NCBI GenBank assembly: GCA_016874755.1
Contig: VGTH01000040.1
Span: 1-49,968 of the forward strand
Reading direction: 5' to 3'
From: Deltaproteobacteria bacterium
GTDB lineage: Bacteria > Desulfobacterota > Binatia > UBA9968
Length of the DNA: 49,968 nucleotides
Below are positions 1 through 8,326 of the stretch, one piece after another. Every line of letters starts with the position of its first letter. The stretch's first letter is position 1. Under the pieces are notes generated by a model. That model ran no database searches. It saw only the letters and a program-made list of their open reading frames with translations, and was not told the origin of the DNA. A program made the translations under genes and the position numbers.

Positions 1-56
1 TCGAAGTGAAACTCTTCCGGAGCGAAGGCAACAGATATCCGCTTCGACGCCGCCTC

Positions 57-79
57 GTAGGGGCGACCGGCGGTCGCCC
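57..79. repeat. GTAGGGGCGA palindromic repeat, copy 1
   Basis: GTAGGGGCGACC is followed after a 3-base loop by GGTCGCCC, giving an 8-bp perfect stem at 61-68/72-79. A second copy at 8275-8298 shares the 10-mer GTAGGGGCGA and the right-arm TCGCCC, but has a different inner stem (ATTT/AAAT) that still pairs. The compensating change suggests a mobile or structurally conserved palindrome rather than chance. Confidence 0.6.
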
Positions 80-334
80 TGCTCTGCGAATCGCAGTGGA
101 AAGGTCGAAGAAATGCCCAGCATCGGCGAATCAAACCGAACGATTTGCGCTGATGCCTGCGCTCCTCCAGAGTTCCACTTCGATCGACACAGTGTCATGG
201 GTTTTCCCGGTCGCATGAATAATTCGGGCTAGGGTGACTAAACTATCGTCGATTTCGCCGATCTTCCGCGAAAATTGGCGCGTTAATAAATGAGAGTATA
301 GAACGTCTAAGAAATGGGGCGCGCACCGCAGATT
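80..334. other. Non-coding stretch, no gene recognised
   Basis: A reading frame at 6-218 crosses a palindromic repeat and has no recognisable domain or start context, so it is not called. The rest is relatively AT-rich just before the next gene, which fits an upstream control region, but no clear promoter pair is visible. Confidence 0.5.
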
Positions 335-766
335 ATGAAACGTATCCTACTAACAATCGCCGTGGTTATCCTGGCGCTTGGCATGGCCGCACAAAATATT
401 GCCGATGCCAGCGGCGTGCGCGGTCGGCGTGAGACGCCGGCGGTTGGGGCTTCGCCGGCGCCGCGCGCGGCTCATGGGCGCAGGCCGGTGGTTCGAACTT
501 ATGTTTACCCGCCCCACTACTATTACGCGCCTTACGGTTATTACCCTTACCATCCACCGGCTTTCGTGGTGTCGCCCTACGGCTCCTACTATTACCCACC
601 GACAGTTGTCGTCACCCAGCCCTACTTTTGTGTGCTGCACCAAGCCGGTTGGGTGAGCCGTGCTGGATTTCTCGATCATGTCGCCGGCACGCACAAACTG
701 CCGCTGGAATCGGCCGCTTCCTTTTGTCCGGACGGCGTCGATAGCTGCTTGTTCCCGGCCTATTGA
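335..766 (+). CDS. Small secreted Tyr/Pro-rich protein of unknown function
   Basis: The protein is 143 residues from the internal ATG at 335, chosen because MKRILLTIAVVILALGMA is a clean signal peptide. An upstream ATG at 314 would add seven non-hydrophobic residues. The mature part has an Arg/Ala/Pro-rich stretch and then a tract of about 45 residues dominated by Tyr and Pro (repeats such as YYYAPYGYYPY and SYYYPP). A C-terminal third of about 50 residues holds three Cys and a His-containing segment. Such Tyr/Pro-rich tails occur in small periplasmic or cell-surface proteins of environmental proteobacteria. No enzyme motif is visible. The Cys residues could form disulfides after export, which is inference. 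Confidence 0.65.
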   Translation: MKRILLTIAVVILALGMAAQNIADASGVRGRRETPAVGASPAPRAAHGRRPVVRTYVYPPHYYYAPYGYYPYHPPAFVVSPYGSYYYPPTVVVTQPYFCVLHQAGWVSRAGFLDHVAGTHKLPLESAASFCPDGVDSCLFPAY

Positions 767-858
767 CTGTTTGCCCGCGTCGCTGTCTGTCTTTCTCACG
801 TCCGGTCATTTCGCTATATTCACTTCATGTCACTTAGCCAAGCCCGGCGCCGCGTGTC

Positions 859-2238
859 ATGACGACGTTGGCGGAGAAACTTGCGGGGATCATCGATCCG
901 GCGCGGATCGTCACCGATCTGGAGCGCCTCGATGAGCTATCGTGGGATGCGCTCTCTGAGGCGCGCATCGACCCGCGCCATCGGCCGTCGACAGGTTTGC
1001 CGATCTGTGCGGTGCTGCCGCAGTCGACCGAAGAGGTGCAGCAGCTGGTCCGTTTTGCGAATAGTCAGAAGATTGCGATCTTACCCTACGGCGGCGGTTC
1101 GGGATTGATGGGCGGCGCGCTGTCGATCGGTGCATGCCTTTTGCTCGACCTACGCAGCATGAACCGGATTCTGGACATTGACACAGCATCGCGCTCGGCG
1201 CGGATGCAAGCCGGGGTGGTGTTGGAGAGTTTGGATCATGGGCTAAGCGAAAAAGGCTTCATTCTGGGCCATGACCCGTGGACGGTGCCGGTGGCAACGG
1301 TGGGCGGAGCGATTTCCACCAATAGTGTCGGCTACCGCGCCGGGTTGTATGGTTCGATGGGCGATCAAGTACTGGGACTCGAAGCGGTTTTGCCGAATGG
1401 CGAAATCCTCCGCACCCGCGCCGTGGCGAAGTCTTCGGTGGGCATCGATTTGACAGCGCTATTGATCGGCGGCGAGGGCTGCTTTGGGATTATCACCGAA
1501 GCGACGCTGCGGATTTTCCCAGTGCCGGAGGAGCGCCGGCTCCACGCTTTGCGCTTCGATTCGTTCGAGATTGGCTATGGCGCCATTCAAGCAATGTTTC
1601 GCCACCGTTTGCAGCCGGCGCTGCTCGACTTCGGCGATTCCGGCGCTAAGTACGACGGCGGTGCCGTGCTCTATCTTGGCTTTGAAGGGAACCGTGCGGT
1701 GGTCGAGGGGGAAGCGCGGCTGGCGCTGGATATATGTAGGCGCCATGGCGCCGGTGAGTTGCCGGAGCAAGAGGCGGAGCGCTTTTGGCGCGAGCGCCAC
1801 TCGATCGCACGGCGCTTTATGCAGAACCGGCGCGAGCGGCGCCAGCGCGGCCGCGACGGGGTTTATCGCGACTGGATTCACGTGGCGCTGCCGCCTGCAC
1901 AAGTGCTGCCGTTTCGCGCCGCAGCTATTACGCTTATTCGCGAACGCGGCGTCGAGCTGCAAGAGAGCGGCCTGTGGATAGAGCCGGGGCTTTTCTCGAT
2001 GCCGTTGGCGCTCGCCGACGGCGCGCCCAATGCTCAGCTCAAGCTCGAAGAAGCCATTGAAGCGCTGCTCCGTTTAGTGCATTCGATGGGAGGTTCGATG
2101 GAGTATACCCATGGGGTCGGGGTAAAGTTGGCGCCGCTCATGGCTGACGAGCATGGCTATGGTATGGAAGTCATGCGGCAAATTAAGCGGACGCTCGACC
2201 CTAACAATATTCTCAATCCTGGAAAAATGGGACTGTAG
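859..2238 (+). CDS. FAD-binding oxidoreductase, GlcD/AGPS-like (VAO/PCMH fold)
   Basis: The protein is 459 residues. The N-terminal FAD_binding_4 region covers about residues 48-185, with PYGGGSGLMGG as the pyrophosphate-binding loop and a second flavin segment around PVATVGGAISTNSVG. The C-terminal FAD-oxidase domain covers about 205-458, with YTHGVGVKLAPLM and the family-typical ending LDPNNILNPGKMGL. The family oxidises 2-hydroxy acids (glycolate, D-lactate) or, in the AGPS branch, exchanges acyl for alkyl groups. The substrate here cannot be read from sequence. It stands alone, with no iron-sulfur GlcF partner nearby. The start is the ATG at 859, without an obvious Shine-Dalgarno sequence. 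Cytosolic: no signal peptide. Confidence 0.85.
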   Translation: MTTLAEKLAGIIDPARIVTDLERLDELSWDALSEARIDPRHRPSTGLPICAVLPQSTEEVQQLVRFANSQKIAILPYGGGSGLMGGALSIGACLLLDLRSMNRILDIDTASRSARMQAGVVLESLDHGLSEKGFILGHDPWTVPVATVGGAISTNSVGYRAGLYGSMGDQVLGLEAVLPNGEILRTRAVAKSSVGIDLTALLIGGEGCFGIITEATLRIFPVPEERRLHALRFDSFEIGYGAIQAMFRHRLQPALLDFGDSGAKYDGGAVLYLGFEGNRAVVEGEARLALDICRRHGAGELPEQEAERFWRERHSIARRFMQNRRERRQRGRDGVYRDWIHVALPPAQVLPFRAAAITLIRERGVELQESGLWIEPGLFSMPLALADGAPNAQLKLEEAIEALLRLVHSMGGSMEYTHGVGVKLAPLMADEHGYGMEVMRQIKRTLDPNNILNPGKMGL

Positions 2239-2323
2239 GGAAACTCGAAATCAAAGATTCTGGGTCGGCCAATTTAGAAAGCGGCACGGATGACGTCTAA
2301 TCTTTAGCTCTAGGCACACTGCT

Positions 2324-3526
2324 ATGAAACATATTTGCGCGCTCATCGTTGCGGTCTTGTTTTTTTCGGCCTGTGCTTCCGCGCCTTATACCGGTCGCAG
2401 CCAAGTGATCTTGGTATCCGAGGGCCAGGAAGTGGCGTTGGGTGAAGAGGCCTATCGCCATATTCTACGCGACAGCGTCGTTACCCGTCAGGCCGAGGCT
2501 GAGCGGATCGTGCGCAAAGTGGGCGAACGCATCGCGCGCGCCGCCGAAAAGCCGGAATACAAATGGGAGTTTAGCGTCATCAACGAGCCGGAAACCGTCA
2601 ATGCTTTCGCCGTACCGGGCGGCAAAGTTGCCGTGTACACGGGCATTTTCGGACCGGCGCGCGACGAGGCCGGTTTGGCCGTGGTGTTGGGGCACGAAGT
2701 TGCGCACGCGCTGTTGCGCCATCCCGCCGAACGCATGAGCCAGGGGTTGCTCTTGCAGCTGGGCGGCGTCGGTCTTGGTGTTGCCTTGGGACGTAACCCG
2801 GCGCTGGCCAATCAAGTGTTGCAGGCCTATGGCCTTGGCGCGGGAGTCGGCATTGCCCTGCCGTTTGGCCGCTCGCAGGAATCGGAAGCCGACCGAGTTG
2901 GGCTGATTCTGATGGCCAAAGCGGGCTACGACCCGCGCGTCGCGCTGGAACTTTGGGAGCGCATGGAGATGGGCGACAAGAGAAAGGAAGGGGAGAAGGG
3001 CAGCAGGCCGCCGGAGTTCCTTTCGACCCATCCGGGATATGAAACTCGTGTGAAACAAATCCGCGCGTATCTACCTGAAGCGCTGTCGTACTCTCAGCAG
3101 AGCAGCGCAAAAATCGAAAACTTGCCTGCGCCGGCGTCGCTGGATACGGCGGCGGCCAAGTCGGAGCGCGAGCTGCTCAAACGGGTGCAGGCCATCAATG
3201 CGTACGTCCAGCAACAAAACGGTGAACGGCCAGTGGTCGAGGCTTTAGGCTACGAGCTGCGCTTGAATCCGCAAACCATCGTGCAGGAGCGCCATCAGTT
3301 AGGCATCGGTTACGGTCAATATGCGGCGCTGCGCGGTGTCTCCTATCTCGGGCGCGGCTCGATTAACCGCGTGGTTGACGACTATAAGCGCGGTCGCTCT
3401 TGGTCCGAAATCAGCGAGGCCAACGGTAGCCGCATCAGCGAGCTCACGGTGTGGGTTGGCGACGTCATTCGCACCACCAACAACCGCGCCCGCGACCTGC
3501 GCAATCAGCGGCCTAACCAGCGCTGA
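2324..3526 (+). CDS. M48 family metalloprotease, lipoprotein
   Basis: The protein is 400 residues. It starts MKHICALIVAVLFFSACAS, a lipoprotein signal with lipobox FSAC, so the mature protein is probably tethered to the outer membrane in the periplasm. The zinc motif HEVAHALLRH lies near residue 124 and the third-ligand region ESEADRVGL near 187, both as in LoiP/YggG-like M48B peptidases. These proteases remove misfolded outer-membrane proteins; that role is family knowledge. The C-terminal 120 residues (after about 275) extend beyond the peptidase and form a separate mixed alpha/beta segment seen in environmental homologues. The gene is monocistronic by spacing (85 bp after the upstream gene, 359 bp before the next). 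Confidence 0.88.
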   Translation: MKHICALIVAVLFFSACASAPYTGRSQVILVSEGQEVALGEEAYRHILRDSVVTRQAEAERIVRKVGERIARAAEKPEYKWEFSVINEPETVNAFAVPGGKVAVYTGIFGPARDEAGLAVVLGHEVAHALLRHPAERMSQGLLLQLGGVGLGVALGRNPALANQVLQAYGLGAGVGIALPFGRSQESEADRVGLILMAKAGYDPRVALELWERMEMGDKRKEGEKGSRPPEFLSTHPGYETRVKQIRAYLPEALSYSQQSSAKIENLPAPASLDTAAAKSERELLKRVQAINAYVQQQNGERPVVEALGYELRLNPQTIVQERHQLGIGYGQYAALRGVSYLGRGSINRVVDDYKRGRSWSEISEANGSRISELTVWVGDVIRTTNNRARDLRNQRPNQR

Positions 3527-3885
3527 AGCGCCCACTGAATTGGTTCCCCCAACCGGCTTTGCGAGAGCTTGACCTGCCTGTTTGATTGTGATGAAAGGTA
3601 GCCAGCGATAGAGGAGTCCCTCGATCGGCAAGTCGAAGGCAAAACGCTGCAACGGGATAGGACTTGGCCTTCCACGGACAGAATACCGGACGGATGTTGC
3701 ACGGACGCACACTGGTGACTAAGACCATCCGTCCGAACTCTGCTACCTAAGAACCCAACGTTTTCTATCCCTCCGCTTTTTCCTGATAGGCAGTTTATCC
3801 GCCTTCGGTTGCCGGCTGTGACCAGTTGGCTGCAGTTTGCAGTGCCACGGGAGCGGCCGGTGGCGCAACCAGGTGAAGACAGTGT
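3527..3885. other. Intergenic region before the polysaccharide export genes
   Basis: No reading frame with domain signal is present on either strand. The only structure seen is an inverted repeat at 3687-3735, described separately. The last 60 bases before the next start are AT/GC mixed, and a sequence AGGTGAAG about 10 bases before ATG 3886 is a plausible ribosome-binding site. Confidence 0.5.
3687..3735. repeat. Perfect 10-bp inverted repeat, 29-bp spacer
   Basis: CGGACGGATG at 3687-3696 is the exact reverse complement of CATCCGTCCG at 3726-3735. It lies between two co-directional genes, 160 bp after the protease and 150 bp before the export gene. It could be a two-site operator or a long-loop hairpin. 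There is no U-run, so a terminator is not supported. Confidence 0.5.
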
Positions 3886-4977
3886 ATGGCCGCAAAAGCC
3901 TCGATAGTTTTCTTTTTGCTGCTATGGCTCGCTAGCTGCAGCACGGCGCATCATGACCGCCTTTCACAGGGTGGCGATGCGATTTGGGTCACCGAATCGA
4001 TCCCGGGCCGCGACCTGGACCGTTTGGCGCGCCTCTGGCAGCAGCGGCGCCTCGAAGGGGCTAACACCGACTACGCGCTCGGCCCCGGTGACCTGCTGCA
4101 GGTATCGGTTCCCGGATTGGAAGATCTGAAAGACTTTTCTGTGCGGGTTTCCGAAGAGCGCATGATCGCGCTGCCCTACGCCGGTACGCTCAACGTCACC
4201 GGCCTCGGAGAACGAGGCCTGCGAGAAGAAATTCGCCAGCGGCTGCAAAAAGACTTCATGCACCACCCACAGGTGACGGTGCTGGTCAAAGAATCGCGCA
4301 GCCGGCAGATCGCGGTGGTTGGCGCGGTGAACAAGCCTGGTCTTTTCGATCTCGCCAGCCGCGGCGAAACGATTTTTAATATGATCTCCTACGCCGGCGG
4401 CCTGCGCAACGACGCCGCCGAGCGCATTCTTTTCATTCCGGCAGAATCGTTGGAGCGCGAACAGAGCAAAGACATTTTCACTTCGCTGCCGTCGCACCTG
4501 GTGCGCCAGGAAGCACTGGCGCCGGCGCTGAAGGCGGTGGAGCCGATTGTCATCAACGTCGATCGCTTGGCACGGGGCGGCGACGAGCTTTACCTCAGCC
4601 TGCCGGCGCGCCCCGGCGACGTCGTCATGGTGCCCATCGGCGGGGAAGTCTTGATCCAAGGATGGGTGCAGAAACCGGGAGGCTATCGAATCACCGCGGG
4701 CATGACGGTGCTGGGCGCCATCGCCGCCGCCGGCGGCGTGATGTTTCCCGCCGACCTGGCAGCGGTGCGTCTGATCCGCACGGAAAAGGTCGGCAGCAAA
4801 ATGTCAAAAGTCATCGACCTCGAGGCGATTCAACGCGGTGAAGAACCCGACTTGCGCGTGGAGCCAGGCGATATCGTCGATGTCGGCGCCTCCGCGGCGC
4901 GGCTCATCGGCTACGGCGTCTATCAGTTCTTCGTCAACAAATTCAATGTCGGCGCCAGTGTTCCAATATTCAAATAG
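3886..4977 (+). CDS. Polysaccharide export outer-membrane lipoprotein (OPX, Wza-like)
   Basis: The protein is 363 residues. The N-terminal signal ends in the lipobox LASC, so it is predicted to be an outer-membrane lipoprotein. A Poly_export domain starts at DYALGPGDLLQVSV (about residues 60-140). SLBB-type beta-grasp repeats follow at IAVVGAVNKPGLFDL (about 145-200) and VLIQGWVQKPGGYRI (about 255-330). The C-terminus is GYGVYQFFVNKFNVG, without a clear Wza-type amphipathic helix. The family forms the export channel for capsular or exopolysaccharide, docked to a Wzc-type co-polymerase, and the next gene (26 bp downstream) is exactly that partner. No glycosyltransferase, flippase or polymerase gene is in the window. 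Confidence 0.88.
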   Translation: MAAKASIVFFLLLWLASCSTAHHDRLSQGGDAIWVTESIPGRDLDRLARLWQQRRLEGANTDYALGPGDLLQVSVPGLEDLKDFSVRVSEERMIALPYAGTLNVTGLGERGLREEIRQRLQKDFMHHPQVTVLVKESRSRQIAVVGAVNKPGLFDLASRGETIFNMISYAGGLRNDAAERILFIPAESLEREQSKDIFTSLPSHLVRQEALAPALKAVEPIVINVDRLARGGDELYLSLPARPGDVVMVPIGGEVLIQGWVQKPGGYRITAGMTVLGAIAAAGGVMFPADLAAVRLIRTEKVGSKMSKVIDLEAIQRGEEPDLRVEPGDIVDVGASAARLIGYGVYQFFVNKFNVGASVPIFK

Positions 4978-5003
4978 CTCATTACGACAAAGGGTGTACC
5001 GAC

Positions 5004-7319
5004 ATGAAAAACCGACCGATCAGACAAATCGAACCGCAGGAACTCCAGGGCCGTATCCTGGTTTATCAACCCAATGATTTACCAATGGCGCAAAGCCGGC
5101 TGACCCGTGCCGAAGAAACCCTGCGCTTGCGCGACTACTGGCACATCTTGCTCAAACACCGCTGGAAAATCGCCGCTTGCCTGCTGACGGCGTTGTTCTT
5201 GGCTTCTATTTATCTTTCGTTGCGCCGTCCGGTATATACGGCGCGGGCAACCTTGTTCATCGAGCGACGCGCGCCGCAGGTCGTCGAAATCAAGCAGGTG
5301 CTCGCCGACTCCACCGAAGTGGACGACACGAGTTTCTATCAAAGCCAGCACGAAATCCTAAGGAGCCGTAGTCTTGCCGCCGAAGTTATTCGGGGGCTGC
5401 GCTTGGATCGCAATCCAGGTTTCGCGGGGGGCAGCGGCTTTAGCGCGCAAGCCGCGTTCGAGGGCGACAGCGGCGTGTCAGTGACGAATAATCAGGGGCA
5501 GATCGTTTCGACCGTCGATGCCGGGCTGATCGATCGCTATGAGGGGATGCTGCAGGTCGAGCCGATCAAGCGCAGCCGTTTGGTGAAGATCGCCATCACG
5601 AGTCCAGATCCGGTGCTTTCGGCCGAAATGACCAACGCCCATGCGCAGGCCTTTATTCAGCAGGGCATGAAACTGCGCTCACAGGCGAGTCAGGAAGCGC
5701 GCAAGTTTCTCGAGGGAAAACTCGTCGAGCTGAAAAACCGGGCGCAGCAGTCTGAAAGGGCGCTCAATGAGTTCCGCCGCAGCAAAGGTTTTGTCTCCCT
5801 CGATGAAAAAGAAAATACCGTGGTCGATCGGCTGGCCGATTTGAACAAGCGGCTGACCGACGCCGAGGCGGAGCGCATCGGGCTCGAAGCCCAAGCGCGC
5901 TTGATTCGCCGACGCGACTACGATTCGCTGCCGGCGGTGATCAGCAACGTTTTGATCCAAACACTGAAGGGGCAGTTGGTCACGCTCGAAGGCCAGGCCG
6001 CCAACCTGGCGACCCGCTACAAAGACGGTTACCCGCCGTTGGCGCAGTTGAAGTCGCAGATCGAAGAGACGCGCGAGCGTTTGACCGTGCAGATGAAGAG
6101 TGTGGTCGAAGGCATCAACTCGGCTTATCTCGCCGCTGCGGCGAAAGAAGCCGAGCTGCGCGGCCAGGTGGAAAAGCAGAAGTTGGCGGCCTTGGCATTG
6201 AAAGACGCGACCGTGGACTACGCGATTCTCTCGCGCGAAGCTGACACCAACAACCAGCTTTACGACAGTGTGCTCGAGCGGCTCAAGGAAATCAGCGTCG
6301 CCGGAGAAATTCCCAGCTCGAACATATCGATACTCGATGCCGCCGAAGTGCCGCGCCAGCCTTCCGGGCCGCAAAAAAGGATCGCCATTTTGTTTGCGCT
6401 CGCGATCGGGCTGCTGGCCGGGCTCGGCTACGCATTTGCGAAAGAAATTTTCGACAATACGCTCAAGACGCCTGCCGACGTCGAGCGCTATCTGCGGCTG
6501 GCGAACCTGGCGGTGGTGCCGGACTATCGCAGCTTGACCCCGGCGCAAACCGCGTGGAGTTTTCTCAACGGGCGTGTCGACACGACCAAAGAATTGAGCA
6601 TCTCGCCGCTCGACACCGAAAGCATCGCCAGCGATCGCCGCCTGTCGATGGTCACCGAGTCCTATCGCAAACTGCGCACGGCGATCTTCTTCTCGCAGCC
6701 CGACGAGCCGCCGAAGACGCTGTTGGTCACGAGCGCGACGACCAAAGAAGGTAAGACGATTACGGCGGTGAACACGGCGATCATGCTGGCGCAGATGGGC
6801 CTCAAGGTGTTGTTGATCGATGCCGATCTGCGCCGGCCCTGCTGCGATCAAATCCTCGATGTGTGGGCCACCGAAGGGCTGTCGGACTATCTGGTCGGCC
6901 AAGATGAGCTCGACAAGATTATCAGCCCGACCAAGATTGCTAACTTGGCGCTGCTGAGCTCCGGGACGATCCCGCCGAATCCGCCGGAGCTTTTGGGTTC
7001 CAAACGCATGCGCGAGATGCTCGAAATCCTTAAGCACCGCTTCGATTTCGTGGTGATCGACACGCCGCCGGTCATTCCGGTGACCGATCCGGTCGTGGTC
7101 TCGACAATGGTCGACGGCGTGCTCTTGGTTATTGGCGGTCAACAAACACCGCGCGATCTGGTGCAGGCGGCGGTGGCGCAATTGTGCGACAGCCAAGCGC
7201 GGATTTTGGGCGTGGTGCTCAATCGCGTTGACATGCGCAGCGCCGAATACACCGATTATTTTCGCTATAACTACGGCACCTATTATTCGCGTTTTTCCAA
7301 TTTCCGCGCCGGCGCTTGA
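5004..7319 (+). CDS. Polysaccharide co-polymerase with fused BY-kinase (Wzc-like)
   Basis: The protein is 771 residues. The Wzz-type chain-length domain has two membrane segments, about 54-73 (AACLLTALFLASIYLSL) and about 457-478 (AILFALAIGLLAGLGYAF), with a long coiled-coil periplasmic part between them (about 215-420). The cytoplasmic kinase has Walker A SATTKEGKT (about 577), Walker A' LLIDADLRRP (about 605) and Walker B VVIDTPPV (about 680). The C-terminus carries a Tyr cluster (YTDYFRYNYGTYYSRF), the usual autophosphorylation tail. Such proteins control polymer length and export by cycles of Tyr phosphorylation. The gene is in an operon with the OPX gene. A SELSI-like linker after the second membrane segment is longer than usual. 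Confidence 0.9.
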   Translation: MKNRPIRQIEPQELQGRILVYQPNDLPMAQSRLTRAEETLRLRDYWHILLKHRWKIAACLLTALFLASIYLSLRRPVYTARATLFIERRAPQVVEIKQVLADSTEVDDTSFYQSQHEILRSRSLAAEVIRGLRLDRNPGFAGGSGFSAQAAFEGDSGVSVTNNQGQIVSTVDAGLIDRYEGMLQVEPIKRSRLVKIAITSPDPVLSAEMTNAHAQAFIQQGMKLRSQASQEARKFLEGKLVELKNRAQQSERALNEFRRSKGFVSLDEKENTVVDRLADLNKRLTDAEAERIGLEAQARLIRRRDYDSLPAVISNVLIQTLKGQLVTLEGQAANLATRYKDGYPPLAQLKSQIEETRERLTVQMKSVVEGINSAYLAAAAKEAELRGQVEKQKLAALALKDATVDYAILSREADTNNQLYDSVLERLKEISVAGEIPSSNISILDAAEVPRQPSGPQKRIAILFALAIGLLAGLGYAFAKEIFDNTLKTPADVERYLRLANLAVVPDYRSLTPAQTAWSFLNGRVDTTKELSISPLDTESIASDRRLSMVTESYRKLRTAIFFSQPDEPPKTLLVTSATTKEGKTITAVNTAIMLAQMGLKVLLIDADLRRPCCDQILDVWATEGLSDYLVGQDELDKIISPTKIANLALLSSGTIPPNPPELLGSKRMREMLEILKHRFDFVVIDTPPVIPVTDPVVVSTMVDGVLLVIGGQQTPRDLVQAAVAQLCDSQARILGVVLNRVDMRSAEYTDYFRYNYGTYYSRFSNFRAGA

Positions 7320-7382
7320 AGCGGTGTCGCGGTTTGGCGTCTGGGCAGTACCGGGAGGGCGCAAGCGATGCCCAGCCTGGCA

Positions 7383-7400
7383 CGCCAACGTTGGTTGGCG
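7383..7400 (+). terminator. Hairpin after the BY-kinase gene
   Basis: CGCCAAC (7383-7389) and GTTGGCG (7394-7400) form a 7-bp perfect stem with a 4-base loop, 64 bases after the kinase stop. No long T-run follows directly (CGCCCGTCCATTTT comes after it), so termination is only possible, perhaps Rho-assisted. Confidence 0.35.
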
Positions 7401-7516
7401 CGCCCGTCCATTTTGACAACGACGAGGATTAGCGATAGAAATTGGGTTGGAGCGAACCTACGGAGTGAGCGTTACAGAGATACAATCTAGTCACTTGTCG
7501 CACTACAGAGCGAACG

Positions 7517-7545
7517 AATGCACCCCCCAAGGGTGCATTTTTTTT
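7517..7545 (+). terminator. Intrinsic terminator in the leader of the zinc-ribbon gene
   Basis: The stem AATGCACCC (7517-7525) pairs with GGGTGCATT (7531-7539) around a CCCAA loop and runs into eight T residues (7538-7545). This is a textbook rho-independent terminator on the + strand. It ends 19 bases before the GTG start at 7565 and just before the Shine-Dalgarno GGGGAG at 7554-7559. There is no room for a promoter in between, so expression of the next gene probably needs read-through, as in an attenuator. Confidence 0.75.
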
Positions 7546-7564
7546 AATTAGGTGGGGAGTCGAA

Positions 7565-8278
7565 GTGCAAGCACAAATTGAAATCCTGGCGTCGTTGCAG
7601 ACGGTGGATCGTGAGATCAAGGAGCAGACCGGCCTCAAACAAGGGCTGCTCGGCGAGCTTGCGACCAAGGAAAAAGAGATCGCGGCGAAGAAGCGGGAGA
7701 TCGATCAACTGACGGTGGTGGTGGCGGAAAAAGAAAAAGCGCGCGCTGAAAAGGACCGAGTGTGGCAGGAAGAAGGACGCAAAGCCGTCGACAAGCGCAT
7801 GCGCATGAACAAGATTAAAAACATCAAAGAGCTGCAGGCGTTGCAGCGGGAAATCGAACAGATCAAGCAAAGTAACGGCGAATTGGAAGAGGTATTGATC
7901 CAGCTCATGGAAGAGCTCGACGGCGTCAAGGCCAATATGAAGACCAAGCAGGACGAGATGACGGCGATGCAAGCGGAGTGGCAAAAAAAACAGCAGGAGT
8001 TGCAAGCGCAAATCTCCGGCATCGACCAGGCCGTTTCCGAAGCCGCCAACCGGCGTCAGTCCATTGCCGCGCAAGTGGGCCGCGATTTGATCTCGCGCTA
8101 CGAGCTGATTTTTTCACGCCGCGGCGGCACGGCGGTGGTGGAAGTTTCGGGCGGCATCTGCCAAGGCTGCTACATGAATATTCCACCGCAGCTGGGGAAT
8201 GAAATTATTCGCAGCGAAAAAGTTCATCTCTGCCCAAGCTGCCAACGCATTCTTTACTGCCGCCCCGCGACTGAGTAG
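7565..8278 (+). CDS. Coiled-coil zinc-ribbon protein (CT398/DUF164, zf-RING_7)
   Basis: The protein is 237 residues. The GTG start is set by GGGGAG at 7554-7559. Residues about 10-175 form an almost unbroken charged coiled-coil hairpin (KQGLLGELATKEKEIAAKKR and onwards). The C-terminus is a C4 zinc ribbon, GGICQGCYMNIPP with CPSCQRILYC. The family is widespread and proposed to act as a nucleic-acid or secretion-associated tether, but its molecular function is not established. A terminator hairpin sits directly in front of the ribosome-binding site, and the stop codon TAG (8276-8278) lies inside a palindromic repeat that leads into the RNase P promoter. Confidence 0.85.
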   Translation: MQAQIEILASLQTVDREIKEQTGLKQGLLGELATKEKEIAAKKREIDQLTVVVAEKEKARAEKDRVWQEEGRKAVDKRMRMNKIKNIKELQALQREIEQIKQSNGELEEVLIQLMEELDGVKANMKTKQDEMTAMQAEWQKKQQELQAQISGIDQAVSEAANRRQSIAAQVGRDLISRYELIFSRRGGTAVVEVSGGICQGCYMNIPPQLGNEIIRSEKVHLCPSCQRILYCRPATE

Positions 8279-8298
8279 GGGCGATTTACAAATCGCCC
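8275..8298. repeat. GTAGGGGCGA palindromic repeat, copy 2
   Basis: GGGCGATTT (8279-8287) pairs with AAATCGCCC (8290-8298). It shares GTAGGGGCGA and TCGCCC with the copy at 57-79. It supplies the stop codon of the upstream gene and, in its loop, the likely -35 element of the RNase P RNA promoter. Confidence 0.6.
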
Positions 8299-8312
8299 GA
8301 CCGATCTACAAT
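8285..8312 (+). promoter_or_regulatory. Predicted sigma-70-type promoter of RNase P RNA
   Basis: TTTACA (8285-8290, five of six bases of TTGACA), a 16-base spacer and TACAAT (8307-8312, five of six of TATAAT). A start about 7 bases downstream would fall near 8319, a few bases before the first base of the P1 helix of the RNA. The position fits well, and the call rests on sequence match only. Confidence 0.6.
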
Positions 8313-8326
8313 CGAAGTGTATTCCC

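Noticed and set aside
6-218. Possible 70-residue gene at the window start
   Set aside because: It contains the GTAGGGGCGA palindrome and has no recognisable protein features.
5679-7388. 569-codon minus-strand frame opposite the BY-kinase gene
   Set aside because: Antisense shadow with Arg/His/Gln-rich composition and no domain. The sense strand has clear Walker motifs.
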